DNA from: Defluviitaleaceae bacterium
GTDB lineage: Bacteria; Bacillota; Clostridia; Lachnospirales; WQUN01
Assembly (NCBI GenBank): GCA_009786535.1
Contig: WQRX01000024.1
Span: 1 to 56,554 of the forward strand
Length of the DNA stretch: 56,554 nucleotides
Reading direction: 5' to 3'
Positions 44,581 through 51,899 of this stretch are shown one piece after another. The notes beneath the pieces are model-generated. The model had not been told where the DNA came from and made no database searches. It was given only the letters and a program-made list of their open reading frames with translations. Position 1 is the first letter of the stretch, and each line of letters opens with the position of its first letter. Made by a program: the position numbers and the translations under genes.

Positions 44581-44787
44581 TTATTGGTAGTAGAAAAATA
44601 CAATGTCGCGTAAAATCCATACGCTTTCGGCGATAATCCAAAACAGCACCGCGTTTTTGGCGCGTTTTTTGTACTTCATGGCTTCCTCATCTGCACCGAT
44701 GAGCTTCACCATGCAAAAGATAAACCGCGCCACCACACCCAAACGGACGAGAATCATTACTGCCGAAGTGATGTCATCAATCGTCAT
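44581..44787 (-). CDS. Small two-helix membrane protein of the transfer region
   Basis: Sixty-eight residues: MTIDDITSAVMILVRLGVVARFIFCMVKLIG, a polar turn (ADEEAMKYKKRAKN) and a second helix (AVLFWIIAESVWILRDIVFFYY). ATG 44787 is chosen for the GGGGAGG site, and it overlaps the end of the upstream gene. Its size and topology are close to small VirB-like inner-membrane proteins of Gram-positive ICEs, but the identity is not clear. Confidence 0.5.
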   Translation of the reverse strand: MTIDDITSAVMILVRLGVVARFIFCMVKLIGADEEAMKYKKRAKNAVLFWIIAESVWILRDIVFFYYQ

Positions 44788-45112
44788 GGGGTAATACCTC
44801 CCCGCCGTCATAAAAAACTTGGTGTGAAAGGATTAGCCCCTGCGCGGCTTCGTTGATGCCGTGGGTTTCACGGAGTAACTGTTGTAAGGTGTCATTAATT
44901 TCACTTGCGTTTTGGGCATAAAAATACCCGTTTGCGTTCTTGCAAACGGGGTGGCCGTGGGTGCGTAGTTTTTCGATTATCTGCCTAAAGGTTTCGCAGT
45001 TGATGCCGAAGTTAAATTTCAAATATGCGCTTGTGATGGCGTTTTTCGCGCCTGTGTGTTGACTTCGTAAGAAAAGTAACACATCTTCGTCAATGCCAAA
45101 TTTAATTTCCAC
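44777..45112 (-). CDS. Winged-helix-like small protein
   Basis: A 111-residue protein (GTG start). The segment LLFLRSQHTGAKNAITSAYLKFNFGINCETFRQIIEKLRTHGHPVCKNANGYFYA reads as a winged-helix DNA-binding fold, with a recognition-like helix followed by the wing hairpin HPVCKNANGYFYA. The C-terminal helix may dimerise. Similar small proteins occur in phages and ICEs. It sits between VirB6-like and a small membrane protein gene, so it may regulate the operon. Confidence 0.55.
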   Translation of the reverse strand: MEIKFGIDEDVLLFLRSQHTGAKNAITSAYLKFNFGINCETFRQIIEKLRTHGHPVCKNANGYFYAQNASEINDTLQQLLRETHGINEAAQGLILSHQVFYDGGEVLPHDD

Positions 45113-45120
45113 TCGCCCAC

Positions 45121-45960
45121 CTACCTTTTCACCAACATTTTTGCCATACCGAATAACCTTACGGAGTGATACACGTTATTTATTGCCCCTGCACCGCCCC
45201 CGCTGCTTGTGGGTAAGACAAACTCGGCAAGGAAGCGCGGGGTACGTAAGGCAAGTATCATACAGGCAACGCCCCAAAATACGTGCATGTTGAGCATTAA
45301 CCCAACCCCCAATTTCGCAAGGGCAATTTGCACCACCACTGATAACATGGACTTGAAAAACGTCGCCAAGTAATTCTTAAACACACCGCTGTCATTATCA
45401 AGCAACCCCACACAAGCAATGGGAATACCCACGCGCAGAATCAACATTTCCAACCCGCGCATGAGAAACTGGAAGTACAGCATGAAGTACGTGATAATAA
45501 AAATGAGCCCGAATATTGCTGTAACGATACCCAGCGAAGATATGCCCGTTACCCATGCCGACCAGCTATATTGCGTACCCGCGCCAATCGCGTTTAATAT
45601 TTGATTCGTCATATCGGTAACGATAATCGCCATCCACCCGTAGATAACGGGAAAGGTAATTGCAACGGCAAGGGCTTTGATAAAATTGATGATTAAGAAA
45701 TAGGGTTCTTCCTCCGCGTCGCTGCCGTTCCAAAGTACATAGGTATCAAAACCCTTTTTGATGAATTTCAAAATAATGAGAGATACCCCAAAGCCAAGCA
45801 TGACATCTGTAAGCGTATTTATAAGTGCCACGCCCGATACATTGTACATGTGATTTTCGGCGTGAAGGGCTAGGGGTACGATGCCCTCCAACAACCCGTC
45901 AATCATGGCAATTGCGCCGTTAAGCACCGCCACAATGAGTATGACTAAAATAATTTCCAA
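45121..45960 (-). CDS. VirB6-like multi-pass channel protein (DUF6102-like)
   Basis: A 279-residue protein with about six to seven membrane helices, starting at TTG 45960 with AGGAGGTG eight bases upstream. The order of helices, the central WLAWV/ISSLG-like loop (YSWSAWVTGISSLGIVTAIFGLIF), MRGLEMLILRVGIPIACVGL, and the Gly-rich end (LPTSSGGGAGAINN) match the VirB6/TrbL-like DUF6102 proteins of clostridial ICEs, which line the inner-membrane channel. Neighbours are pilin-like proteins upstream and PrgI-like downstream. Confidence 0.72.
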   Translation of the reverse strand: MEIILVILIVAVLNGAIAMIDGLLEGIVPLALHAENHMYNVSGVALINTLTDVMLGFGVSLIILKFIKKGFDTYVLWNGSDAEEEPYFLIINFIKALAVAITFPVIYGWMAIIVTDMTNQILNAIGAGTQYSWSAWVTGISSLGIVTAIFGLIFIITYFMLYFQFLMRGLEMLILRVGIPIACVGLLDNDSGVFKNYLATFFKSMLSVVVQIALAKLGVGLMLNMHVFWGVACMILALRTPRFLAEFVLPTSSGGGAGAINNVYHSVRLFGMAKMLVKR

Positions 45961-46040
45961 TCGGTTTTCACCTCCTGCAAGCTAAACTTGGAAAAGATGA
46001 ACCCCCGCAGTTACCCGCGGGGATTCATCATAGTCATTTA

Positions 46041-46313
46041 TCAGCCACTAAAGTTAAACATGTCGGTAATGCGTTGGGTAAGCGTGGGAAGCACTGTGTT
46101 TGAGAACAGGAAGTACAACCCCGCCAATACCAACGCGCCGATAACCACCGCCATAAGAATTTTTACGGCAGTGTCTACGAAACCTTCGCCGCGGTTGTTG
46201 GCGAGCATTTCTTTGGTAGCGATAACCTTTGCTTCTGCGAAAATGAATACCGCTGTTGCGAATGCGGATACTACCGCGAAAAGCATGACTGCTTTACCTA
46301 ATAATTTTGTCAT
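46041..46313 (-). CDS. DUF6133-like small protein; candidate Flp-type prepilin 1
   Basis: Ninety residues. The N-terminal 42 residues hold a hydrophobic helix and end in MLANNRG. A 48-residue part follows: EGFVDTAVKILMAVVIGALV and the rest, one long helix and a short polar end. Position +5 after RG is Asp, close to the G^xxxxE processing motif of Flp prepilins, and 48 residues is a typical mature Flp size. A second copy at 46795 differs by only two residues in this part but has an unrelated leader. AGGGAGGTC precedes ATG 46313. Confidence 0.65.
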   Translation of the reverse strand: MTKLLGKAVMLFAVVSAFATAVFIFAEAKVIATKEMLANNRGEGFVDTAVKILMAVVIGALVLAGLYFLFSNTVLPTLTQRITDMFNFSG

Positions 46314-46395
46314 AAAGACCTCCCTTAAAATTGGTTTAATAGTATGAAGGGGGCAAAACCACCCCCTCCGATATAAAAGATTTGCTTGCGGGTTG

Positions 46396-46719
46396 TTATG
46401 CCACGGCTTGTTTGCCACCCTCGGTTGTTTCAGCGGTGGCATCATGGGATTGCAAGGCTTTTTCGTAAGCCGCCGTTACCGTGTCGAGGATGCGGAGCCG
46501 CGTTTCGTTGTTGATGGGGAAGCAAATGTCGTACCATTCGCCTTCGGGGTTTTTACGGCTGGGCATGGATATGAACAGGCCGTTGTTGCCCTCGATTAAA
46601 CGGCAACCGCGTATCACAAATACGCCTTCGATGGTGAGGGCGACGTTGGCTTTTACCCTGCCTTCGCCGTTATAAATCCTTTTTATTTCTGCGCTTACAT
46701 TCATTTTTCTGTTTTTCAT
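46396..46719 (-). CDS. SpoVG-family RNA/DNA-binding protein
   Basis: A 107-residue protein of the SpoVG family: VKANVALTIEGVFVIRGCRLIEGNNGLFISMPSRKNPEGEWYDICFPINNETR is the full conserved core. SpoVG binds nucleic acids and adjusts septation, sporulation and virulence genes in Bacillota. The copy lies between the two prepilin-like genes in the transfer operon, so here it probably works for the element, perhaps as post-transcriptional regulator. The tail (ATAETTEGGKQAVA) is specific. GGAGG precedes the ATG. Confidence 0.88.
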   Translation of the reverse strand: MKNRKMNVSAEIKRIYNGEGRVKANVALTIEGVFVIRGCRLIEGNNGLFISMPSRKNPEGEWYDICFPINNETRLRILDTVTAAYEKALQSHDATAETTEGGKQAVA

Positions 46720-46794
46720 GCTATTTCCTCCTGTTTGGATTCTCGTAGAAAATCCGAAATTTTTATGATTTGTTTTGGTTGCTTCAAGCGGGAT

Positions 46795-47016
46795 TTACCC
46801 GCTAAAATTAAACATGTCGGTAATGCGTTGGGTGAGTGTAGGCAAAATCGTATTGCTAAAGAGCAAATACAACCCCGCCAAAACCAGCGCGCCGATAACC
46901 ACCGCCATTAGGATTTTTACGGCGGTGTCTACGAAGCCTTCCGCTTTGTTACAAGCGAAAACCGCTTGTGTACGGCGTATACAAAAACTTTTTGCCTTGT
47001 AAAAAAGGCTGTGCAT
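46795..47016 (-). CDS. DUF6133-like small protein; candidate Flp-type prepilin 2
   Basis: Seventy-three residues: a 25-residue basic leader (MHSLFYKAKSFCIRRTQAVFACNKA) followed by the same 48-residue part as the protein at 46041, with two substitutions (Phe to Leu and Val to Ile). The sharp change from unrelated leader to near identity exactly at EGFVD suggests a processed mature pilin. GGAGGG precedes the ATG. It is encoded next to the VirB2-like protein and SpoVG. Confidence 0.6.
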   Translation of the reverse strand: MHSLFYKAKSFCIRRTQAVFACNKAEGFVDTAVKILMAVVIGALVLAGLYLLFSNTILPTLTQRITDMFNFSG

Positions 47017-47037
47017 AATGAACCCTCCTTTTCTTGA

Positions 47038-47403
47038 TTATTGGAAATACCCCAAGATGAGGTTAAGCGTTGCCGCACCCAGCACCGCGCCGATGCACGA
47101 CACCACCGCCGCGATGATGCGGGTGTTCCATTTTTTTTGGTCCATCTCATCGGCGGCCGAGCGGCGTATGCAGAAATAAATAATGAGCATTCCGCCCACA
47201 ATGGGCGCGAGTATCATCAGCCATGTGGTTACGTCGGTAATTAACCGTTCTGTGCCGGTCACAATAGGGCTACCCGCAACGCCACCCCCCGCAGGTGCGG
47301 TGGCTTGGACGGGCATCGCCATGGCAAGCATGAAAAAAGCCGAGAACGCAAGCGCACTCAGCTTTTGGTAATGACGTACTATGCAGTTTTTAAGCGTTTG
47401 CAT
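47038..47403 (-). CDS. VirB2-like conjugative pilin
   Basis: A 121-residue protein with a signal-type N-terminus (KLSALAFSAFFMLAMAMPVQATA, cut after QATA likely), a Gly-rich linker (PAGGGVAGSP) and two membrane helices (VTTWLMILAPIVGGMLIIYFCI and AAVVSCIGAVLGAATLNLILGY) separated by a basic loop (DQKKWNTR). This is the VirB2/TrbC pilin topology. AGGAGG precedes the ATG. So the element seems to encode both a VirB2-like and two Flp-like pilin candidates. Confidence 0.65.
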   Translation of the reverse strand: MQTLKNCIVRHYQKLSALAFSAFFMLAMAMPVQATAPAGGGVAGSPIVTGTERLITDVTTWLMILAPIVGGMLIIYFCIRRSAADEMDQKKWNTRIIAAVVSCIGAVLGAATLNLILGYFQ

Positions 47404-47427
47404 GAAATTTCCTCCTAAGCAAGTGTA

Positions 47428-47486
47428 GTAAAAATCGCAGGTACATACGAATTTCGCAGAAATTCGTAACTTCTTGCGATTTTTAC
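47428..47486. repeat. Nested inverted repeats between VirB2-like and VirD4 genes
   Basis: Outer arms GTAAAAATCGCA (47428-47439) and TGCGATTTTTAC (47475-47486) are perfect; inside is a second hairpin, ACGAATTT/AAATTCGT (47447-47467). A third small hairpin, TTTTCGCC/GGCGAAAA, follows at about 47494-47512. It may end the VirD4 transcript or control the pilin genes. Confidence 0.55.
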
Positions 47487-47540
47487 GAAACGGTTTTCGC
47501 CAAAGGCGAAAATGCAGTGCAAGTTTTAATATGGTTTTTG

Positions 47541-49088
47541 CTAATCATCATCGCCGTCTGTAAATTTCGGCATCCCACCCCCTTTCGCGGCATCTGCTTT
47601 ACGCAAAATATCCTTTTGGTAGTACACCCATATATTCCAAAGAATAACGGGCTTGCTTACATCGGTGATAATGGGGCGCTTGCTTTCTCGCTCCTCTCGC
47701 AGTTTTCGGTTATGCTCCTTATCGCCAAGGCCGAGCATTTTATTAAACAACCATTGGGATAAATCGGGGCCATACATCATAGCGGGGTGGGTGCGTGACG
47801 TTACGATTTGGTGCGGACGCGCCACCCGCCGTACTTCGTCCACATTTAAAAGATTACGTTGCGTTAGATTAAGCGTGTGTGAACTGGAGGGTGTAGCGAA
47901 TTTTTGATGGCTCGCCGATAATTGATAACTGGAAGTGGTGTACGCCCCCAGCTTCTCACTCATTTCCTTGAGGGTTTCCATGTCATCGGCTTGTAAATAA
48001 ATCCACGTTTGGCAGTTGGATTTGATGGTGTTCGCCGTGTTTTCATCATACTTATCCTTGAGTTGGGCGAAAGATTGTAGAAAGAGATTAAACCGCATAC
48101 CCCGCCCACCGCCTACAGTGAGCTTGTTGGTGAAATCGGCGATGCTTGTAAAGTTGCCAAACTCGTCTAACATGAAATTTACCCGTTGTTTTAACCGCCC
48201 GCCACGGCGGTCTGCCATGTTCGCAAGCAATTCATACTGCTGTGATATGATAAGCGAGGCGACAGGGTAGAAGGTGGTTTTTTCATCGGGTAAGATAATG
48301 AATAGGGCTTGCTTTTCCTCGCCTACGCCTGTGATGGAAAAATCGCTTGTGTTTGTTATCCCGTAGATGGATTTTGATGTAAACAAGCGCAGGGTAGTAA
48401 GTGCCGAGGTATAAAAACTGCCTCTCGTTCGGCTTGGGGCGACATCGGATATGGATAACAGGGCTTTGGCGGGGTGGCTTTGCGGGAGTTTTTTCACGTA
48501 CTCCAGCATGGGCATTTTTCCGCCAAGGGTTTTGCACATCTCGGCCACGAACCAATATACATTGGTGAGGTTTTGGTATTCGGGGCGATTTTTATTATCA
48601 CACACCACGCACAAAATCGCTGCGGCGATAACGCTCATTTCGCCATTCGTCCATATCTTCTCGCCGTCGGATTTGCCCACAAGGGTATTTGTCATATCCC
48701 ATGCGTACATTTCTGCTTTTTCGTTGTCATCGCGGTTTACTGCATCAATGACGGGTTGCAAGAGGTTATAACGGTGGCTCTTTTCGGGGTTTTTGAAATC
48801 CAGCACCCGTACATCGTAGCCGATTTTTGATAGAAACTCGTCTGTAAATTGATACAGTTCCCCCTTCGGGTCGCTTACAACAAGGCTTTCCCCCGCAAGG
48901 CCGAGGGTGCATATGGACTGTACAACTATCGTGCGGGACTTGCCCGAACGGGTTGCGCCAATACACAGCGTATGCACATCGTCACCCACATAATAAATTT
49001 GCTCCTTTCCGTTATCGAGTTTTTTCATGCCGAGGACTACCCCCGCTTGGGTTAGATTGGGTATAACATCACGCCCTTTCATTTTCAA
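47541..49088 (-). CDS. VirD4 coupling protein, C-terminal ATPase part (gene split by an insertion)
   Basis: A 513- to 515-residue ATPase that normally links the relaxase-DNA complex to the channel. Walker A is GATRSGKSRTIVVQS near residue 46, VVSDPKGELYQFT follows, and Walker B is VNFMLDEFGNF near 330. The usual N-terminal membrane anchor is missing; it is encoded separately at 50377-50823. There is no ribosome site before TTG 49088 or ATG 49082, and an in-frame TAA lies at 49121-49119. The reading frames rejoin perfectly if 49083-50388 is removed. Function of the split form is doubtful unless the part is expressed from elsewhere. Confidence 0.88.
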   Translation of the reverse strand: MKMKGRDVIPNLTQAGVVLGMKKLDNGKEQIYYVGDDVHTLCIGATRSGKSRTIVVQSICTLGLAGESLVVSDPKGELYQFTDEFLSKIGYDVRVLDFKNPEKSHRYNLLQPVIDAVNRDDNEKAEMYAWDMTNTLVGKSDGEKIWTNGEMSVIAAAILCVVCDNKNRPEYQNLTNVYWFVAEMCKTLGGKMPMLEYVKKLPQSHPAKALLSISDVAPSRTRGSFYTSALTTLRLFTSKSIYGITNTSDFSITGVGEEKQALFIILPDEKTTFYPVASLIISQQYELLANMADRRGGRLKQRVNFMLDEFGNFTSIADFTNKLTVGGGRGMRFNLFLQSFAQLKDKYDENTANTIKSNCQTWIYLQADDMETLKEMSEKLGAYTTSSYQLSASHQKFATPSSSHTLNLTQRNLLNVDEVRRVARPHQIVTSRTHPAMMYGPDLSQWLFNKMLGLGDKEHNRKLREERESKRPIITDVSKPVILWNIWVYYQKDILRKADAAKGGGMPKFTDGDDD

Positions 49089-49118
49089 TTGATAATACAG
49101 CGCGGAATATGGTATGAT
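49089..49118 (+). promoter_or_regulatory. Promoter at the left edge of the virD4 insertion
   Basis: TTGATA (49089-49094), an 18-base spacer and TATGAT (49113-49118), 44 bases before the phosphoribosyltransferase start. The -35 box begins seven bases from the TTCAT repeat, so the cassette brings its own promoter. Confidence 0.6.
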
Positions 49119-49161
49119 TTACTTGCAAGCAAGGAATAAAAACCAAGGGGAGCGAGCTACT

Positions 49162-49734
49162 ATGTCCATTAACCCCATCGAGATACATGGTAATTGGAAT
49201 CACGGTTTTGTGTTGGATAAGCACGTTGTATCCAGCACACCCATTGGTGAAAACGTATACGGTCGTATGCAATATGAAACTGTACGAACGGAACTTGGTG
49301 AGCTTGTCTATCAATTAAAATATCGCGGCAGATATGAATGTATCAATTCAATTCTTGCGTTAATAAGCCCGTTTTTGGATAGCATAAAAGAACAATGGGC
49401 AGTTGATGTCATTATCCCCATACCCGCGTCCAAGCAACGGGATATTCAGCCCGTACATGAACTTGCACATGCTATTGCTCAATACCTGCGTGTAGACTAC
49501 TTTGACGAAGTGTTGGAAAAAACATCCTCCACCGCATCAAAGGATATGGATAAAAGCAGTAAAACACTCAAAGGAAATATTGTTGCAAAAATAAAAGCCC
49601 AACGAGAACATAATATATTGTTGATTGACGATTTATTTCAATCGGGCGAAACCCTTAAAGAATGTGTATCTGTGTTGCGAGAAGATGAAATGTTAAAGCA
49701 GATATATGTCTTGGTTATGACAAAAACAAGGTGA
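49162..49734 (+). CDS. ComF-like phosphoribosyltransferase-family protein
   Basis: A 190-residue protein of the type I phosphoribosyltransferase fold. VDVIIPIPASKQRDIQPVHELAHAIAQYL near residues 80-110 and the PRPP-binding loop NILLIDDLFQSGETLKEC near 150 are clear; LVYQLKYRGRYECI near 45 matches the LK.....G ComF lead-in. Classical ComF has an N-terminal zinc finger, absent here. It may act on PRPP, a nucleotide or a nucleoside derivative. It is the first gene of a cassette whose second gene encodes a SLOG-like protein. ATG 49162 has GGGGAG about nine bases upstream. Confidence 0.75.
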   Translation: MSINPIEIHGNWNHGFVLDKHVVSSTPIGENVYGRMQYETVRTELGELVYQLKYRGRYECINSILALISPFLDSIKEQWAVDVIIPIPASKQRDIQPVHELAHAIAQYLRVDYFDEVLEKTSSTASKDMDKSSKTLKGNIVAKIKAQREHNILLIDDLFQSGETLKECVSVLREDEMLKQIYVLVMTKTR

Positions 49735-49739
49735 TTCCC

Positions 49740-50279
49740 ATGAAAATATTTGTTGCTGGGCCTAGAGCCATTACCGCATTAGGAAAAATGGTAGAAGATA
49801 GGCTATACAATATATATGAGAAAAAACATACCATCATTGTGGGTGATGCTAATGGGATTGATAAAGCCGTCCAAATGTATTTTTCAACCCTTGCTTATCC
49901 CCACGTTACGGTTTATTCCAGCAATGGAAAAGTGAGAAATAATCTTGGAAATTGGCAAGTCGAATCGGTATCGGTTGCCAATAATGTCAAGGGTTTTGAC
50001 TTTTATGCAATGAAAGATAAGGCAATGGCAGACACAGCCGATTATGGATTTATGATTTGGAATGGTGAAAGTAAGGGAACCCTTAATAACATAATAAACC
50101 TTTTAAATAATAACAAGAAGTCGTTAGTTTATTTCACCCCGCAAAATGATTTCGTTTGTGTTGACGATTTTGAAAAATTAAATGCCCTCGTCAATTATTG
50201 CAATGATGGTACAAAATCATTGCTCAAAAAGTTATGCAAGGCAATTCCCGCAATGCAATTACAAATGACATTAGTTTAA
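49740..50279 (+). CDS. SLOG/YspA-like nucleotide-binding protein
   Basis: A 179-residue Rossmann-like protein. KIFVAGPRAI at the start, IIVGDANGIDKAVQMY near residue 40, and ADYGFMIWNGESKGTLNNIINLL near 100-122 match the YspA-type branch of the SLOG superfamily, which binds nucleotides or their derivatives and appears in nucleotide-based conflict systems. The C-terminal about 50 residues are an extra helical part. It starts five bases after the phosphoribosyltransferase stop, with AAGGTGA upstream, so the two are one operon. The ligand and target are unknown. Confidence 0.6.
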   Translation: MKIFVAGPRAITALGKMVEDRLYNIYEKKHTIIVGDANGIDKAVQMYFSTLAYPHVTVYSSNGKVRNNLGNWQVESVSVANNVKGFDFYAMKDKAMADTADYGFMIWNGESKGTLNNIINLLNNNKKSLVYFTPQNDFVCVDDFEKLNALVNYCNDGTKSLLKKLCKAIPAMQLQMTLV

Positions 50280-50310
50280 TCGTTTGCGCTTTCATATTTC
50301 ACTGCTATGC

Positions 50311-50373
50311 TTGGTTTATTTTTGACATGTTATCGTGTGTATTTCAACGATAACTACTCGAAAATTAAACCAA
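50311..50373. repeat. Nested inverted repeats at the right edge of the virD4 insertion
   Basis: Outer arms TTGGTTTA (50311-50318) and TAAACCAA (50366-50373) enclose inner arms GTTATCGT (50329-50336) and ACGATAAC (50347-50354). TTTTTATG follows on the plus strand, so it may terminate the SLOG transcript; it may also mark the end of the inserted unit. Confidence 0.55.
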
Positions 50374-50376
50374 TTT

Positions 50377-50823
50377 TTATGTGTTCATAAACTCCAACCC
50401 ATCATAACCGCCGTCTAACAATATTTTTATCTGCGGGTCTTTCGGGTCAAGGATAAAATTATCAAAGGTTTTATCTTTTTCTTTGTCGGTCAACCACTTT
50501 GCCGAACCGTGTTGATATTGCCCCACGGCGGCAGGGGTTTGAATGTCGGGGGTTATGGTATGCAGATAACTTTGGTATGGGCGCGTATTTGTGAGAAAAA
50601 ACGCGATGCTTAAAATAAACGAAAACCCCACCATACATAGAAATAATGTCAAGTGCTGATGGTCGGCGGCCATGCTCCCGATGCTTTCCATAAAACCCGT
50701 GAATGCCAGCGTTGTCATCTGCCGTGATAAAACATTGTGCAAAGCGGTAGAAAAAAATATGCTGATAAAACTACCTAACAGAAAAATGGCGGTACACATG
50801 ACTAACCTCGGCTTTAATTTCAC
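50377..50823 (-). CDS. VirD4 coupling protein, N-terminal membrane part (split gene)
   Basis: A 148-residue protein with two membrane helices (VMCTAIFLLGSFISIFFSTAL near residue 8 and TLFLCMVGFSFILSIAFFLT near 58) and a cytoplasmic segment TPAAVGQYQHGSAKWLTDKEKDKTFDNFIL. The GQYQHGSAKW region is the hallmark preceding the ATPase domain of VirD4/TraG proteins. It ends after GLEFMNT, exactly where the C-terminal part's frame begins when the insertion is removed. Its start overlaps the upstream gene by four bases. It may still assemble with the C-terminal part. Confidence 0.85.
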   Translation of the reverse strand: MKLKPRLVMCTAIFLLGSFISIFFSTALHNVLSRQMTTLAFTGFMESIGSMAADHQHLTLFLCMVGFSFILSIAFFLTNTRPYQSYLHTITPDIQTPAAVGQYQHGSAKWLTDKEKDKTFDNFILDPKDPQIKILLDGGYDGLEFMNT

Positions 50824-51890
50824 GGCTCAACCCCCTCGCTTTCGTCATGGGTGTACTCCTGCGCTTGTGTAATTTCATCATGGGTATCAATGGAAAACAA
50901 GGCCGTATCGAGGACACGGATAAGACCGTCTATGCGTTCCCTGTCATTTTCGTTTAGGTTGTTATCCTTGCCTTTTTCAAGAGCCATTTGAAAAATCGTT
51001 GTTAATTCATCGCGGGCAAATGGTAAGTTGGCGAGGGTGTTCCCCGCAAGGAAGAAATTGAGAAGCTGTTTGTTTTGCGCGTCCATGCCGAGCATATGCC
51101 CCGCTATAATGGCATCATTTACGTCTTTTTCATCGGTAATCAATTCTGCTGTGTTGTTAGGCCGTAAAACATATGCAGGAATTTTATGCTTAACCGCCGC
51201 AAAAGCATCTTCCATTGTAGTAAACACCATGTCATCGCGGGTGTAGCCATACGCATGAAAGCGCGTTTTTACCATATCCCGCACAAACTCGTTAATATCG
51301 GCGGGCGAAGTTTCGCTTTTATATTGAATCATTGCATTGTTACAGACTTTATTAAGCTGGGCATTATTTTCATCGCTGAGGATGTGAAATATATCTTTTG
51401 CTTGCCCGTATCGTTTAAGAATTTCACCCCAATTGTCGTTATACTCCGCAACCCCAAACATGCGGGAAATGGAGGTAGCTTCTTTATCCCAATGCGGGGG
51501 CTTGAATGTAACCGCTACCCCTACCGCATCAAAACTGTTACGCACAACGGCGGCACGGTGTTTTTCATAATTGAGTTCGTATATATTACCGATGGGCATT
51601 TCATTGTCGTTGCTCGTAACTTCCACCGCAAAGGATTTAACGCCGTAACCTGATGGGTCTTTGTAATACACCCACGTATTATGGGCATAGGTATTTCGGA
51701 TATACACATCTTCATCATTAAATATATGTGTGCCACTAAGCCGTGACATCCATAAATACTGGCTTCCCGCAACGGCGTTTTTAAGTTCATTAACGTCATA
51801 TTCAAAGTCGGTTTTGTAGTGCATCGTATTGTTGTTTACGATTTTACGTAGCGTGGTTATAAGGTCAATATCTTGGAATTTTCGCATCAT
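50820..51890 (-). CDS. ICE accessory protein of unknown function
   Basis: A 356-residue soluble protein, acidic, with no recognised domain. It has a beta-rich N-terminal 150 residues (VYIRNTYAHNTWVYYKDPSGYGV, MPIGNIYELNYEKHRAAVVRNSFDAVGVAV) and a helical C-terminal half. The last residues, EYTHDESEGVEP, share a THD-acidic-G-x-E-P end with the next gene's product. GGGGGGAT precedes the tandem ATGs. It is coupled by four-base overlap to virD4 N. Large proteins of this position in ICEs are often antirestriction or relaxosome factors, which is only a guess here. Confidence 0.45.
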   Translation of the reverse strand: MMRKFQDIDLITTLRKIVNNNTMHYKTDFEYDVNELKNAVAGSQYLWMSRLSGTHIFNDEDVYIRNTYAHNTWVYYKDPSGYGVKSFAVEVTSNDNEMPIGNIYELNYEKHRAAVVRNSFDAVGVAVTFKPPHWDKEATSISRMFGVAEYNDNWGEILKRYGQAKDIFHILSDENNAQLNKVCNNAMIQYKSETSPADINEFVRDMVKTRFHAYGYTRDDMVFTTMEDAFAAVKHKIPAYVLRPNNTAELITDEKDVNDAIIAGHMLGMDAQNKQLLNFFLAGNTLANLPFARDELTTIFQMALEKGKDNNLNENDRERIDGLIRVLDTALFSIDTHDEITQAQEYTHDESEGVEP

Positions 51891-51899
51891 ATCCCCCCT

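Larger units (their letters stand above)
49078..50388. mobile_element. Two-gene cassette inserted into virD4
   Basis: The segment separates the two halves of virD4 and is bounded by the 5-base direct repeat TTCAT (49078-49082 and 50384-50388). Deleting one repeat and the insert restores an uninterrupted reading frame GLEF-MKGRDVIP. It holds a promoter at its left edge, a phosphoribosyltransferase-like gene, a SLOG-like gene and a double stem at the right, and no transposase. It may have been moved by an unknown or absent mechanism. Confidence 0.6.
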
